Source of the DNA: Vreelandella halophila
GTDB taxonomy: Bacteria > Pseudomonadota > Gammaproteobacteria > Pseudomonadales > Oleiphilaceae
Assembly: GCF_009856365.1 (NCBI RefSeq)
Contig: NZ_WMEX01000002.1
Coordinates: 310,001 to 374,000 of the forward strand
Direction of reading: 5' to 3'
Length of the DNA stretch: 64,000 nt
This document shows, in pieces, positions 33,508 through 42,262 of the stretch. The notes below the pieces were generated by a model. That model was not told the DNA's origin. It was given only the letters and a program-made list of their open reading frames with translations, and made no database searches. Numbering within the stretch: the stretch's first letter is position 1; every line of letters begins with the position of its first letter. The translations under genes were made by a program, and so were the position numbers.

Positions 33508-35061
33508 TCAGTTGCCCATCTTCTCGACGCGAACGGAAAAGAAGTTGCGCTTGTTGTTGGGCTTGCCGCCGAAGACGTCGGCATCCTCGCCGCCGCCGGC
33601 GTTGCAGCCACTGCCGAAGCTGAAGCCACAGCCACCGCGCTCGGTCTGGCCGTCGTACATGGAGTGGGCGTACTCGCGCTTGTTGGTCGGGATCACGAAG
33701 CGGTCCTCGTAGTCGGCGATGGCCATGTAGCGGAACATCTCCTCGACTGTCGCCACGTCCAGGCCGACCCGCTCCAGCACCTCGGTGTCCTCAACGCCAT
33801 CCACGTTGCGCCCGCGCATGAAGGCCCGCATGGCCAGCATCCGTTCAAGGGCGTGGGTGATGGGTTGTTCTTCACCGGCGGTGAGCATGTTGGCCAGGTA
33901 ACGCACCGGGATGCGCAGCTGGTCCACGTCCGGGATCGCGCCGTTGTAGCCGATGCGGCCGGACTCGGCAGCGGATTGGATGGGCGACAGCGGCGGGGCG
34001 TACCACACCATGGGCAGCGTCCGGTATTCCGGGTGCAGCGGGAAGGCGACTTTCCACTCCATGGCCATCTTGTAGACCGGGGAGTTCTTGGCGGCTTCCA
34101 GCCAGTCGTCCGGGATGCCCTGGCGCCGTGCTTCGGCCTCAATCTCCGGGTCATGGGGGTTGAGGAAGACGTCCATCTGAGCTTCGTAGAGATCCTGCTC
34201 GTTGGGCGTGCTTGCGGCCTCCTCGATGCGGTCGGCGTCGTAGAGCATCACGCCCAGGTAGCGGATCCGGCCCACGCAGGTCTCGGAGCACACGGTCGGC
34301 TGGCCCACTTCGATGCGCGGGTAGCAGAAGGTGCACTTCTCGGACTTGCCGGATTTCCAGTTGTAGTAGATCTTCTTGTACGGGCAGCCGGAGACGCACA
34401 TGCGCCAGCCGCGGCACTTGTCCTGGTCGATCAGCACGATGCCGTCCTCTTCCCGCTTGTAGATGGCGCCGCTCGGGCAGGACGCCACACAGGTGGGGTT
34501 GAGGCAGTGTTCGCACAGCCGGGGCAGGTACATCATGAAGGTGTTCTCGAACTGGCCGTAGATCTCCTTCTGCACGCCCTCGAAGTTGTAGTCTTTCGAA
34601 CGGTGCTTGAATTCCGTGCCCAGGATCTCTTCCCAGTTCGGGCCCCATTCGATCTTCTCCATGCGCTTGCCGGTCAGCAGCGAGCGTGGCCGGGCCGTGG
34701 GCATGGTCTTCGAGTCGCCCGCCTTCTGAAGGTGGGCGTAGTCGAAGTCGAAAGGCTCGTAGTAATCGTCGATGGCCGGCATGTCCGGGTTGGCGAAGAT
34801 GTTCGCCAGTACCCGCCAGCGCCCGCCGATGCGCGGCTGGATGCTGCCGTCGTCAAGGCGCTTCCAGCCGCCTTTCCAGCGTTCCTGGTTCTCCCACTCC
34901 TTGGGGTAGCCCACGCCGGGCTTGGTCTCAACGTTGTTGAACCAGGCGTATTCCATGCCCTCGCGGGAGGTCCAGACGTTCTTGCAGGTGACTGAACAGG
35001 TATGGCAACCAATGCACTTGTCCAGGTTCAGTACCTTGCCGATCTGTGCGCGTATCCTCAT
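33508..35061 (-). CDS. narH: respiratory nitrate reductase beta subunit
   Basis: A 517-residue electron-transfer subunit with four Fe-S clusters. The ligand groups are CIGCHTCSVTCKN, CEHCLNPTCVASC, CRGWRMCVSGCPYKK (Trp in place of one Cys, giving the known 3Fe cluster) and CTFCYPR with CSETC. The true start is the ATG at 35061 (MRIRAQIGKVLNLDKC), one base after the narG stop; the frame extends nine codons upstream within narG. The C-terminal end, with FSFGSGCN, is family-like. Confidence 0.97.
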   Translation of the reverse strand: MRIRAQIGKVLNLDKCIGCHTCSVTCKNVWTSREGMEYAWFNNVETKPGVGYPKEWENQERWKGGWKRLDDGSIQPRIGGRWRVLANIFANPDMPAIDDYYEPFDFDYAHLQKAGDSKTMPTARPRSLLTGKRMEKIEWGPNWEEILGTEFKHRSKDYNFEGVQKEIYGQFENTFMMYLPRLCEHCLNPTCVASCPSGAIYKREEDGIVLIDQDKCRGWRMCVSGCPYKKIYYNWKSGKSEKCTFCYPRIEVGQPTVCSETCVGRIRYLGVMLYDADRIEEAASTPNEQDLYEAQMDVFLNPHDPEIEAEARRQGIPDDWLEAAKNSPVYKMAMEWKVAFPLHPEYRTLPMVWYAPPLSPIQSAAESGRIGYNGAIPDVDQLRIPVRYLANMLTAGEEQPITHALERMLAMRAFMRGRNVDGVEDTEVLERVGLDVATVEEMFRYMAIADYEDRFVIPTNKREYAHSMYDGQTERGGCGFSFGSGCNAGGGEDADVFGGKPNNKRNFFSVRVEKMGN

Positions 35062-35062
35062 G

Positions 35063-38000
35063 TCATGCCCCCTCTGTCCGCATGGCATCGCTGGATTCCT
35101 CGTCCATCCAGTCGATGTTGCTCATCTTCCGGACGACGATGAATTCGTCGCGGTTGGAACCCACGGTTCCGTGATAGTTGAAGAAGTAGCTCTGCTGGGC
35201 GTAGCCGCCGATCATGTGGGTCGGCTTGAGCACGGCCCGGGTCACGGAGTTGTGAATGCCGCCGCGGTTGCCGGTGATCTCGGATCCGGGGGTGTTCACG
35301 ATTTTCTCCTGGGCGTGGTACATCATCGACATGCCCTCGGGCACCCGCTGGCTCACCACCGCCCGGGCCGTGATGGCGCCGTTGACGTTGAAGACCTCGA
35401 TCCAGTCGTTGTCCTCAAGCCCGGCCTTGGCCGCGTCTGTTTCGCTCATCCAGACGATCGGGCCGCCGCGCGAGAGCGTGAGCATCAGCAGGTTGTCCGT
35501 GTAGGTGCTGTGGATGCCCCACTTCTGGTGCGGCGTGATGAAGTTGAGCACGATCTCGGTGTTGCCATTGCCCTTCTTGTTCAGGATCGGGTCGATGGTC
35601 TTCATGTCGATCGGCGGCTTGTAGACGCACAGGGTCTCGCCGAAGGCGCGCATCCAGAGGTGATCCTGGTAGAACTGCTGGCGTCCGGTGAGGGTCCGCC
35701 ACGGGATCAGCTCGTTGATGTTGGTCCATCCCGCGTTGTAGCTCACCTTCTCGGACTCGATGCCCGACCAGGTGGGCGAGGAGATGATCTTGCGCGGCTG
35801 GGCCACGATGTCGTTGAACCGGATGGTCTCGCCCTCGTGGTGGCGGGCAAGATGCGCATGCTCGCGACCGGTCTGTTCGCTCATCGCATCCCAGGCGCGC
35901 ACCGCTACGTGGCCGTTGGTTTCCGGCGCCAGGCTCAGGATCGTCTCGCAGGCATTGATGGCGGTGCGGATCTTCGGGCGCCCCTTGGTGCTGACGTTCT
36001 CAGTAACGCGGCCGTTGAGATCGCCCAGGAATTCCACCTCCTCGTTGGTCTTCCAGGTGATGCCCTTACCGCCATTGCCCACGTTGTCCATGAGCGGGCC
36101 AAGCGCGGTGAAGCGGTTGTAGGTCTCGGGGTAGTTGCGTTCCACCGTCACCATATTGGGCATGGTCTTGCCGGGGATGGGCTCGCACTCACCTTTCTTC
36201 CAGTCCTTCACGTCCTTGGGCTGCGCCATTTCCGCCGGCGTGTCGTGAATGTGCGGCAGGGTGGTGACGTCGGTTTCCTCACCCAGGTGGCCCACGCAGA
36301 GCTCGGAGAATTTCTTCGCGATGCCCCGGTAGATGTCCCAGTCCGAGCGTGACTCCCAAGCCGGATCCACGGCCGCCGTGAGCGGGTGGATGAAGGGGTG
36401 CATGTCGGAGGTGTTCATGTCGTGCTTCTCGTACCAGGTAGCGGTCGGCAGCACGATGTCCGAGTACATGCAGGTGGTCGACATCCGGAAGTCCAGGGTG
36501 GTCAGCAGGTCCAGCTTGCCGGTGGCCGCGTCGCGCCACTGCACCTCTTCGGGCTTCTCCGCGTTCGGGATGCTGTCCAGGTCCTTGCCCTGGAGGCCGT
36601 TCTCGGTGCCGAGCAGGTACTTGAGGAAGTACTCGTGGCCCTTGCCCGAGGAGCCCAGCAGGTTGGAGCGCCAGACGAACATGTTGCGCGGGAAGTTGGC
36701 CGGGTTGTCCGGGTCCTCGCTGGCGAACTGGAGGCTGCCATCGCGCAGCGACTGCACGATGTAGTCCTTGATCTCCATGCCCGCTTCTTTCGCTTCACGC
36801 GCCACCTGCAACGGGTTGCGGGAAAGCTGTGGTGCTGAAGGCAGCCAGCCCATGCGCTCGGCGCGCACGTTGTAGTCGATCATGGAGCCGTTCCAGTCCT
36901 TCGGGTCCACCAGCGGCGATAGGATCTCCTCCATGCCCACGGTCTCATGACGCCACTGGCTGGTGTGGGCGTAGAAGAAGGAGGTGGAGTTCATGTGCCG
37001 CGGCGGACGGTGCCAGTCCATCGCAAAGGCCACGGGCGCCCAGCCGGTCTGCGGGCGCAGTTTTTCCTGGCCGACGTAGTGGGCCCAGCCGCCGCCGGAG
37101 ACGCCGACGCAGCCGCACATCATCAGCATCTTGATGACGCCCCGGTAGTTCATGTCCATGTGGTACCAGTGGTTCATGGCGGCGCCGATGATGATCATCG
37201 ACTTGCCCTGGGTCTTGTGGGCGTTCTCGGCGAACTGCCGCGCCACGGTGATGACCTTCTCGCGCGGCACACCGGTGATGGCTTCCTGCCAGGCGGGGGT
37301 GTAGGGCACGTCGTCATCGTAGGAACTGGCCACATGATTGCCGCCGAGTCCGCGGTCGATGCCGTAGTTGGCCACCATCAGGTCAAAGACGCTGGCCACG
37401 CGGGCCTTGCTGCCGTCGGCCAGGGTGATGGTGCGCATGGGCACCCGGCGCTTCTGGATCGGGTCGTGGCTGGTGTGGGAGAAGTGCGGGTTGCCGCCGC
37501 CCCCGAAGTAGGGGAAGGCCACGTCGCTGACTTCGTCGGCGTTGTCGATGTGGCTCAGACTCAGGTGGATGTCCTTGCCGTCGCCCGTCTTCTGCTCGAG
37601 GTTCCACTTGCCCTTGGTCTCGGTCCAGCGGAAGCCGATGGAACCGGTCGGTGCCACCATGCTGTTGCTGGTCTCGTCCCAGGCAATGGTCTTCCAGTCG
37701 GCATTCTCGTCTTCGCCGAGGTTCTTCGCCAGGTCCGAGGCGCGCAGGAAGCGGCCGGGTACGGTGTTGCCATTCTCCTCATCCAGCATGACCAGATAGG
37801 GCAGGTCGGTGTAGCGGCGCACGTAGTCGTCGAAGTAGTCACTCCGGCCCTCAACGTGCCACTCCTTGAGGATGACGTGCCCCAGGGCCATGGCCAGTGC
37901 CGAGTCGGTGCCCTGCTTGGGATTGAGCCAGATGTCGCCGAACTTGGAGGCCTCGGAGTAGTCCGGGGTCACGGTAACGGTCTTGGTGCCCCGGTAGCGG

Positions 38001-38812
38001 GCCTCGGTCATGTAGTGGGCGTCCGGGGTGCGCGTCTGCGGCACGTTGGAGCCCCACATCATCAGGAAGGTGGAGTTGAACCAGTCCGCGGATTCCGGCA
38101 CGTCCGTCTGTTCGCCCCAGGTCTGGGGGGATGCCGGCGGCAGGTCGCAGTACCAGTCGTAGAAGCTCATGCAGACGCCACCGATCAGCGACAGGTAGCG
38201 GGTGCCGGCGGCGTAGGAGACCATGGACATGGCCGGGATCGGGGAGAAACCAATGATCCGGTCCGGGCCGTAGTCGCGCGCGGTGTAGACGTTGGCGGCG
38301 GCGATGATCTCCTGGACTTCGGTCCAGTCGGCACGCACGAAGCCGCCCAGGCCCCGACGGGACTTGTAGGCGTGGGCTTTCTGCGGGTCCTGGACGATGG
38401 ACGCCCAGGCTTGAACCGGGTCGCTGTGCTGCTTTTTCGCGTCGCGCCAGAGTTCGACCAGGTGGCGGCGCACCATGGGATACTTCAGGCGGTTGGCGGA
38501 ATAGATATACCACGAGAAGCTGGCGCCCCGGGCGCAGCCGCGCGGTTCGTGGTTGGGCAGGCCCGGGCGTGTGCGCGGGTAGTCGGTCTGCTGGGTTTCC
38601 CAGGTGACCAGGCCGTTCTTCACGTAGATCTTCCAGGAGCACGAGCCGGTGCAGTTCACGCCATGGGTGGAGCGCACTACCTTGTCGTGCTGCCAGCGGG
38701 AGCGGTAGCCGTCCTCCCAGCGCCGGTCCTCGTCCACGCTCACGCCGTGACCGTCGGCGAACGGTTCCCTCTGGCGCTTGAAGAACGTCAGTCGGTCCAG
38801 AAAGTTACTCAT
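35063..38812 (-). CDS. narG: respiratory nitrate reductase alpha subunit
   Basis: A 1249-residue cytoplasm-facing molybdoenzyme that reduces nitrate to nitrite with a bis-MGD cofactor. The N-terminal FS0 cluster region HGVNCTGSCSWKIYV and RGCARGASFSWYIYS give the His plus three Cys ligands. The Mo-ligand region is MSFYDWYCDLPPASPQTWGEQ, and molybdopterin contact regions continue to VNTPGSEITGNRGG. The length is normal. GAGGAG precedes the ATG. The leader carries a palindrome and possible NarL site upstream. mobA at 62.7 kb would provide the guanylated cofactor. Confidence 0.98.
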   Translation of the reverse strand: MSNFLDRLTFFKRQREPFADGHGVSVDEDRRWEDGYRSRWQHDKVVRSTHGVNCTGSCSWKIYVKNGLVTWETQQTDYPRTRPGLPNHEPRGCARGASFSWYIYSANRLKYPMVRRHLVELWRDAKKQHSDPVQAWASIVQDPQKAHAYKSRRGLGGFVRADWTEVQEIIAAANVYTARDYGPDRIIGFSPIPAMSMVSYAAGTRYLSLIGGVCMSFYDWYCDLPPASPQTWGEQTDVPESADWFNSTFLMMWGSNVPQTRTPDAHYMTEARYRGTKTVTVTPDYSEASKFGDIWLNPKQGTDSALAMALGHVILKEWHVEGRSDYFDDYVRRYTDLPYLVMLDEENGNTVPGRFLRASDLAKNLGEDENADWKTIAWDETSNSMVAPTGSIGFRWTETKGKWNLEQKTGDGKDIHLSLSHIDNADEVSDVAFPYFGGGGNPHFSHTSHDPIQKRRVPMRTITLADGSKARVASVFDLMVANYGIDRGLGGNHVASSYDDDVPYTPAWQEAITGVPREKVITVARQFAENAHKTQGKSMIIIGAAMNHWYHMDMNYRGVIKMLMMCGCVGVSGGGWAHYVGQEKLRPQTGWAPVAFAMDWHRPPRHMNSTSFFYAHTSQWRHETVGMEEILSPLVDPKDWNGSMIDYNVRAERMGWLPSAPQLSRNPLQVAREAKEAGMEIKDYIVQSLRDGSLQFASEDPDNPANFPRNMFVWRSNLLGSSGKGHEYFLKYLLGTENGLQGKDLDSIPNAEKPEEVQWRDAATGKLDLLTTLDFRMSTTCMYSDIVLPTATWYEKHDMNTSDMHPFIHPLTAAVDPAWESRSDWDIYRGIAKKFSELCVGHLGEETDVTTLPHIHDTPAEMAQPKDVKDWKKGECEPIPGKTMPNMVTVERNYPETYNRFTALGPLMDNVGNGGKGITWKTNEEVEFLGDLNGRVTENVSTKGRPKIRTAINACETILSLAPETNGHVAVRAWDAMSEQTGREHAHLARHHEGETIRFNDIVAQPRKIISSPTWSGIESEKVSYNAGWTNINELIPWRTLTGRQQFYQDHLWMRAFGETLCVYKPPIDMKTIDPILNKKGNGNTEIVLNFITPHQKWGIHSTYTDNLLMLTLSRGGPIVWMSETDAAKAGLEDNDWIEVFNVNGAITARAVVSQRVPEGMSMMYHAQEKIVNTPGSEITGNRGGIHNSVTRAVLKPTHMIGGYAQQSYFFNYHGTVGSNRDEFIVVRKMSNIDWMDEESSDAMRTEGA

Positions 38813-38846
38813 CTTGATCTCCTCAGGTTTGCCCTGTCCGCGCTGC

Positions 38847-38876
38847 CTGAATGTTGAGCTTTCTCAATGTTCAGGC
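38847..38876 (-). promoter_or_regulatory. FNR/ANR-like palindrome or leader hairpin upstream of narG
   Basis: TTGAG-CTTT-CTCAA (38854-38867) differs from the FNR consensus TTGAT-N4-ATCAA only at the inner base of each arm. Outer arms CCTGAA/TTCAGG extend the symmetry to 30 bases. Its centre is only 48 bases from the narG ATG, close for a class II activator site, so an mRNA hairpin is the alternative reading. Confidence 0.5.
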
Positions 38877-38943
38877 TGATGGGCCCTATTCTGGTCAATA
38901 AGAAGTATCAGGTCTGCATGGATACCACGAGATAACCGGGATC

Positions 38944-38959
38944 TACCCCCCAAGGGATA
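38944..38959. promoter_or_regulatory. possible NarL 7-2-7 site
   Basis: TACCCCC-CA-AGGGATA is an inverted pair of heptamers close to the NarL consensus TACYYMT-N2-AKRRGTA, with one or two mismatches per arm. It lies in the narK-like/narG gap, about 140 bases before narG. Confidence 0.4.
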
Positions 38960-38967
38960 GGAAAGGG

Positions 38968-39582
38968 TTACACGCGGGTTTCAGTGGGATCGCCAAGGGC
39001 GGCGAGGAGGCCGGCGGCAATGAGGATAAGGCTGATGCTCATCAGGGGGGTAAAGCGCCAGCCGAAGGCGTCCGTGATCAGGGGGGTTGAGACATAGGCA
39101 AAGGCGATCCCCAATGCGCACAGAACCAGAAGCCCGGTGGTCAGCGCCAGGCGGGGGATGCGGGTCAACCTGTGCAGGTAGACCACGCCGGCGGCGAAGC
39201 AGCCGGGAACCACGCCAAGCCCCGCGCCCACCAGCAGCAGGTGGCTGAACCGGGTTGCCAGTGCCAGACCGGCCAGTAACGGGATCAGTGCCAGAAAGAC
39301 CATCAGCAGCACGTTGCCGGGTCTGGAGGAATGGGTGGCCCAGCGGTAGAGCACCCACACCAGAGGGAGGCCGATGGCTGCCGGCGCCAGAAGTATGAGG
39401 CTGAACTCTGTGCCGGTGAGCCCGAAGGTCTGCGACACCAGGGTCACAAGCGCCCCGAAAACACCCCAGCTGCCTGCCGCCAGTGCCAGTACCAGTATGG
39501 CCAGCGGCAGGGAACTGGACAGGTTCCAGTTCTTGTCTGCGGGCTGCATTGGATGTTGGACCTCATGCATGATGGATGGCAT
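38968..39582 (-). CDS. half-length NarK-like MFS protein
   Basis: 204 residues with six membrane segments, equal to the N-terminal half of NarK-type nitrate/nitrite porters. TM1 is in LPLAILVLALAAGSWGVFG, TM4 in GLGVVPGCFAAGVVYLHRL, and the loop before TM6 has the NarK-like AFGWR. The nitrate-signature glycines expected in TM5 are not preserved (LALTTGLLVLCALGIAFA), and the 155 bp before narG cannot encode the missing half. It may be a relic, or a small protein that works as a dimer. No strong ribosome site precedes the first ATG; a start at 39549 after GAGG is an alternative. Confidence 0.72.
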   Translation of the reverse strand: MPSIMHEVQHPMQPADKNWNLSSSLPLAILVLALAAGSWGVFGALVTLVSQTFGLTGTEFSLILLAPAAIGLPLVWVLYRWATHSSRPGNVLLMVFLALIPLLAGLALATRFSHLLLVGAGLGVVPGCFAAGVVYLHRLTRIPRLALTTGLLVLCALGIAFAYVSTPLITDAFGWRFTPLMSISLILIAAGLLAALGDPTETRV

Positions 39583-39638
39583 TGCGGTTTCAGTGGCTTG
39601 AGTGTCCGCCCAACCGTCATACCGGTCAAAAGGTCATT

Positions 39639-39645
39639 AGAGGTA
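39639..39645 (-). promoter_or_regulatory. NarL-type heptamer in the narK-like/narX divergent gap
   Basis: On the minus strand TACCTCT fits the TACYYMT consensus exactly. It is a single heptamer between divergent nitrate genes, so only suggestive. Confidence 0.3.
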
Positions 39646-39719
39646 GCCGTTGTTGAATTGGTGTAACATGTCTATTACTTTCGATATACGCCCAGTCCGA
39701 CACGCTTGCTGAGAACCAG

Positions 39720-41552
39720 ATGCGCCTTTTCAGGGATTCGCTGATTGCCCGTATCGGAATGGCCCTGGCGGCCGTTGTGATACTGGCATTGATCAATATT
39801 GGGGTTTCGCTGGCGATTTCCGCCAGTGCCCGGGGCGACGCCGCCGCCATCAACCATTCCGGACTGGTGCGCATGGAACTCCAGCGGCTGGTGACCCTGG
39901 GGGAGGCCGAGGCTGGGCCGGAGCGCATCCAGGACCAGATGCAGCAGATCACTGCCCGCCTGGAAAGCCCCCTGCTCAACAGTGCCATGCCGGGGCTGGC
40001 GCATCCGGTCACGGCACAGTACCAGCGTGTGCGGCTGACCTGGCTGGCCCTGATCCGGCCTGTCTATTCGGAAGTACTCCGTGGCAGCGCCGCGGGTTTG
40101 CCACTGAAAGGGACTGCTGTCTTCATTCAGGAGGTGGATGCCCTGGTGGCAGCGCTGGAAGCACGTGCCGAGTCGCGCATTGCCCTTCTGGGCATGGTCC
40201 AGGTTCTGTCCCTGATCCTGACCCTTGCGGTTGTGGTGGTACTGTTCCTGGACGTGCGCCGGCGTGTGGTCGAGCCCCTGAACCGGCTTCTGACCATGGC
40301 GCGGGCGGCGGCACGCCAGGACTTCAGCCAGCGTACCGGCTTCCGGGGTCAGGATGAGCTGGCCGTTCTGGGCCGGACCTTCGACCAGATGAGTGAATCA
40401 CTGTCCCGGCGCTACGCGGACCTGGAATCGCAGGCGGCGGCGCGGACCGAGGAACTCGAACGCAGCCACCGCGCACTGCAGCTCCTGCACAGCGCCAGCC
40501 GGTCGCTCTATGGGGCCACGGACCTTTGCGAGGGCTCCGTTCCATTGCTGCAGCAGCTGGAAGGGCTTCTGGATATAGGCCCGGTGAGCCTCTATCTGCA
40601 TGAACAGGAGAATGACGCCTCATTTGAGGCGGTCACCACCTTCGCCCACGCGCGCCCGGAACACTGCCGTTCCTTCAACTGCGATGCCTGCCTCACGGGC
40701 TGCCATACCTTTGAGGACCAGCCCGAGGAACACCGCAAGCGGCTGCTTCTGCCGGTGCGCACCGGGGATGACCTGGTGGGAACCCTCGAGGTCTGGTACG
40801 AGCGTGACCGGACCCTTGAGCATCACGAACGCCAGCTTCTGGAAACCCTGGCGGACCAGCTCGGCACTGCGGTCTACCTGAGCCGTCGGATGACGGAACA
40901 GCAGCGGCTGACGCTGATGGAGGAGCGCACCGTGATCGCCCGTGAGCTGCACGACTCGCTGGCGCAGTCACTCTCCTACCTCAAGATGCAGGTGGCGCGT
41001 CTGCAGAAGCTGCAGCAGGAATCCGGTCGTGAGGTCGATGCCCGCGAGGAGGAAGTGATCCATGAGCTGCGCAACGGGCTGAACAATGGCTACCGCCAGC
41101 TCCGGGAACTGCTGACCACCTTCCGCCTGCAGTTCGATTCCCCGGGGCTGGAGGAGGCCCTGAACCGGACGGTGAGCGAGTTCAGTGAGCGCCTGGGCTA
41201 TCCGGTGTCACTGGAGTACGACATGCCGCCACGCATGTTCTCACCGAATGAGGAGATCCATGTGCTGCAGATCGTGCGCGAGGCGCTGGCGAATGTGCTC
41301 AAGCATGCCGATGCCACTGAGGCCTCGGTGTGTGTCTACCAGCGCAACGGCTCACTCCGGGTGGTGGTGCGGGACAATGGCGTGGGTCTGCCCGACGGTG
41401 GGGCACCGCCGAGCCATTACGGTATCGTGATCATGCGCGACCGTAGCCAGACCCTGGGTGGTGAACTCAGTATGCGCAACCGGGACGAAGGCGGCGCCGA
41501 AGTGCGCCTGATGATCCCGCAGAACAACTCCGGCCTGATCCAGGCTTCCTGA
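39720..41552 (+). CDS. narX: nitrate/nitrite sensor histidine kinase
   Basis: A 610-residue membrane kinase. TM1 is at about residues 10-33. The periplasmic P-box-like sequence INHSGLVRMELQR binds nitrate. TM2 is at about 157-180, then HAMP. A central module with the cysteine group CRSFNCDACLTGC is typical of NarX. The dimerisation/phospho-acceptor sequence is ARELHDSLAQSLSYL with the His near residue 411, and the ATPase domain has VRDNGVGLPDGG. It is transcribed divergently from the nar operon and followed by narL after 35 bp. Confidence 0.95.
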   Translation: MRLFRDSLIARIGMALAAVVILALINIGVSLAISASARGDAAAINHSGLVRMELQRLVTLGEAEAGPERIQDQMQQITARLESPLLNSAMPGLAHPVTAQYQRVRLTWLALIRPVYSEVLRGSAAGLPLKGTAVFIQEVDALVAALEARAESRIALLGMVQVLSLILTLAVVVVLFLDVRRRVVEPLNRLLTMARAAARQDFSQRTGFRGQDELAVLGRTFDQMSESLSRRYADLESQAAARTEELERSHRALQLLHSASRSLYGATDLCEGSVPLLQQLEGLLDIGPVSLYLHEQENDASFEAVTTFAHARPEHCRSFNCDACLTGCHTFEDQPEEHRKRLLLPVRTGDDLVGTLEVWYERDRTLEHHERQLLETLADQLGTAVYLSRRMTEQQRLTLMEERTVIARELHDSLAQSLSYLKMQVARLQKLQQESGREVDAREEEVIHELRNGLNNGYRQLRELLTTFRLQFDSPGLEEALNRTVSEFSERLGYPVSLEYDMPPRMFSPNEEIHVLQIVREALANVLKHADATEASVCVYQRNGSLRVVVRDNGVGLPDGGAPPSHYGIVIMRDRSQTLGGELSMRNRDEGGAEVRLMIPQNNSGLIQAS

Positions 41553-41587
41553 GCCCATTGCCCACAGAACAGTAACGGGATGATGTT

Positions 41588-42262
41588 ATGACCCAGACAG
41601 ACGATAAAGCGCCGGCGCGGATTCTTCTGATTGATGACCACCCCCTGCTGCGCCGGGGCATTACCCAGCTGCTGGAAATGGAGGACAGCATGACCCTGGC
41701 CGGGGAAGCCAGCAGCTCAAAGGAGGGGGTGCGCCTTGCCGGGGAGCTGGACCCGGACCTGATTCTGCTCGATCTGAACATGCCGGGAACCAACGGACAC
41801 GAGACACTGCGAAAACTGCGTGAGGATGGTTTCCCCGGCCGGATCGTGATCTTCACCGTCTCGGATGCCGAGGATGATGTGGTCGCGGCACTGCGCGCCG
41901 GGGCTGACGGTTACCTGCTCAAGGATATGGAGCCCGAGGATCTGATGAGTCGGCTGCACCAGGCTGCGGTCGGCAAACTGGTGATCAGCGACCGGTTGAC
42001 GACCCTGTTGGCCGATGCCCTGCGCCACCAGCAGACACCGGAGGCGGAAGGGCCGGATTACGCCAGTCTGACTCCACGGGAGAAGGACATCCTGCGTCAC
42101 ATCGCGGAAGGGCTTTCCAACAAGATGGTAGCCCGGCGGCTGGATATCAGCGAGGGCACCGTCAAGGTGCACGTGAAGCATCTGCTCAAGAAGCTCGGCT
42201 TGCGCTCCCGGGTGGAGGCCGCCGTCTGGGCGGTGCATGAGGGCTACGCCGAGAGCTCATGA
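41588..42262 (+). CDS. narL: nitrate/nitrite response regulator
   Basis: 224 residues. The receiver domain has [10 protein letters not shown] with the acidic pocket and phospho-acceptor Asp62 in [10 protein letters not shown]. The LuxR-type helix-turn-helix (about residues 155-215) carries [16 protein letters not shown] and [20 protein letters not shown]. It is the partner of NarX and should control narGHJI through heptamer sites. The 3' end overlaps the convergent rep gene by six bases. Confidence 0.95.
   Translation: MTQTDDKAPARILLIDDHPLLRRGITQLLEMEDSMTLAGEASSSKEGVRLAGELDPDLILLDLNMPGTNGHETLRKLREDGFPGRIVIFTVSDAEDDVVAALRAGADGYLLKDMEPEDLMSRLHQAAVGKLVISDRLTTLLADALRHQQTPEAEGPDYASLTPREKDILRHIAEGLSNKMVARRLDISEGTVKVHVKHLLKKLGLRSRVEAAVWAVHEGYAESS

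Noticed and set aside
36947-38857. 636-codon plus-strand frame opposite narG
   Set aside because: Antisense to conserved narG sequence; composition rich in Val, Gly and His with no recognisable domain.
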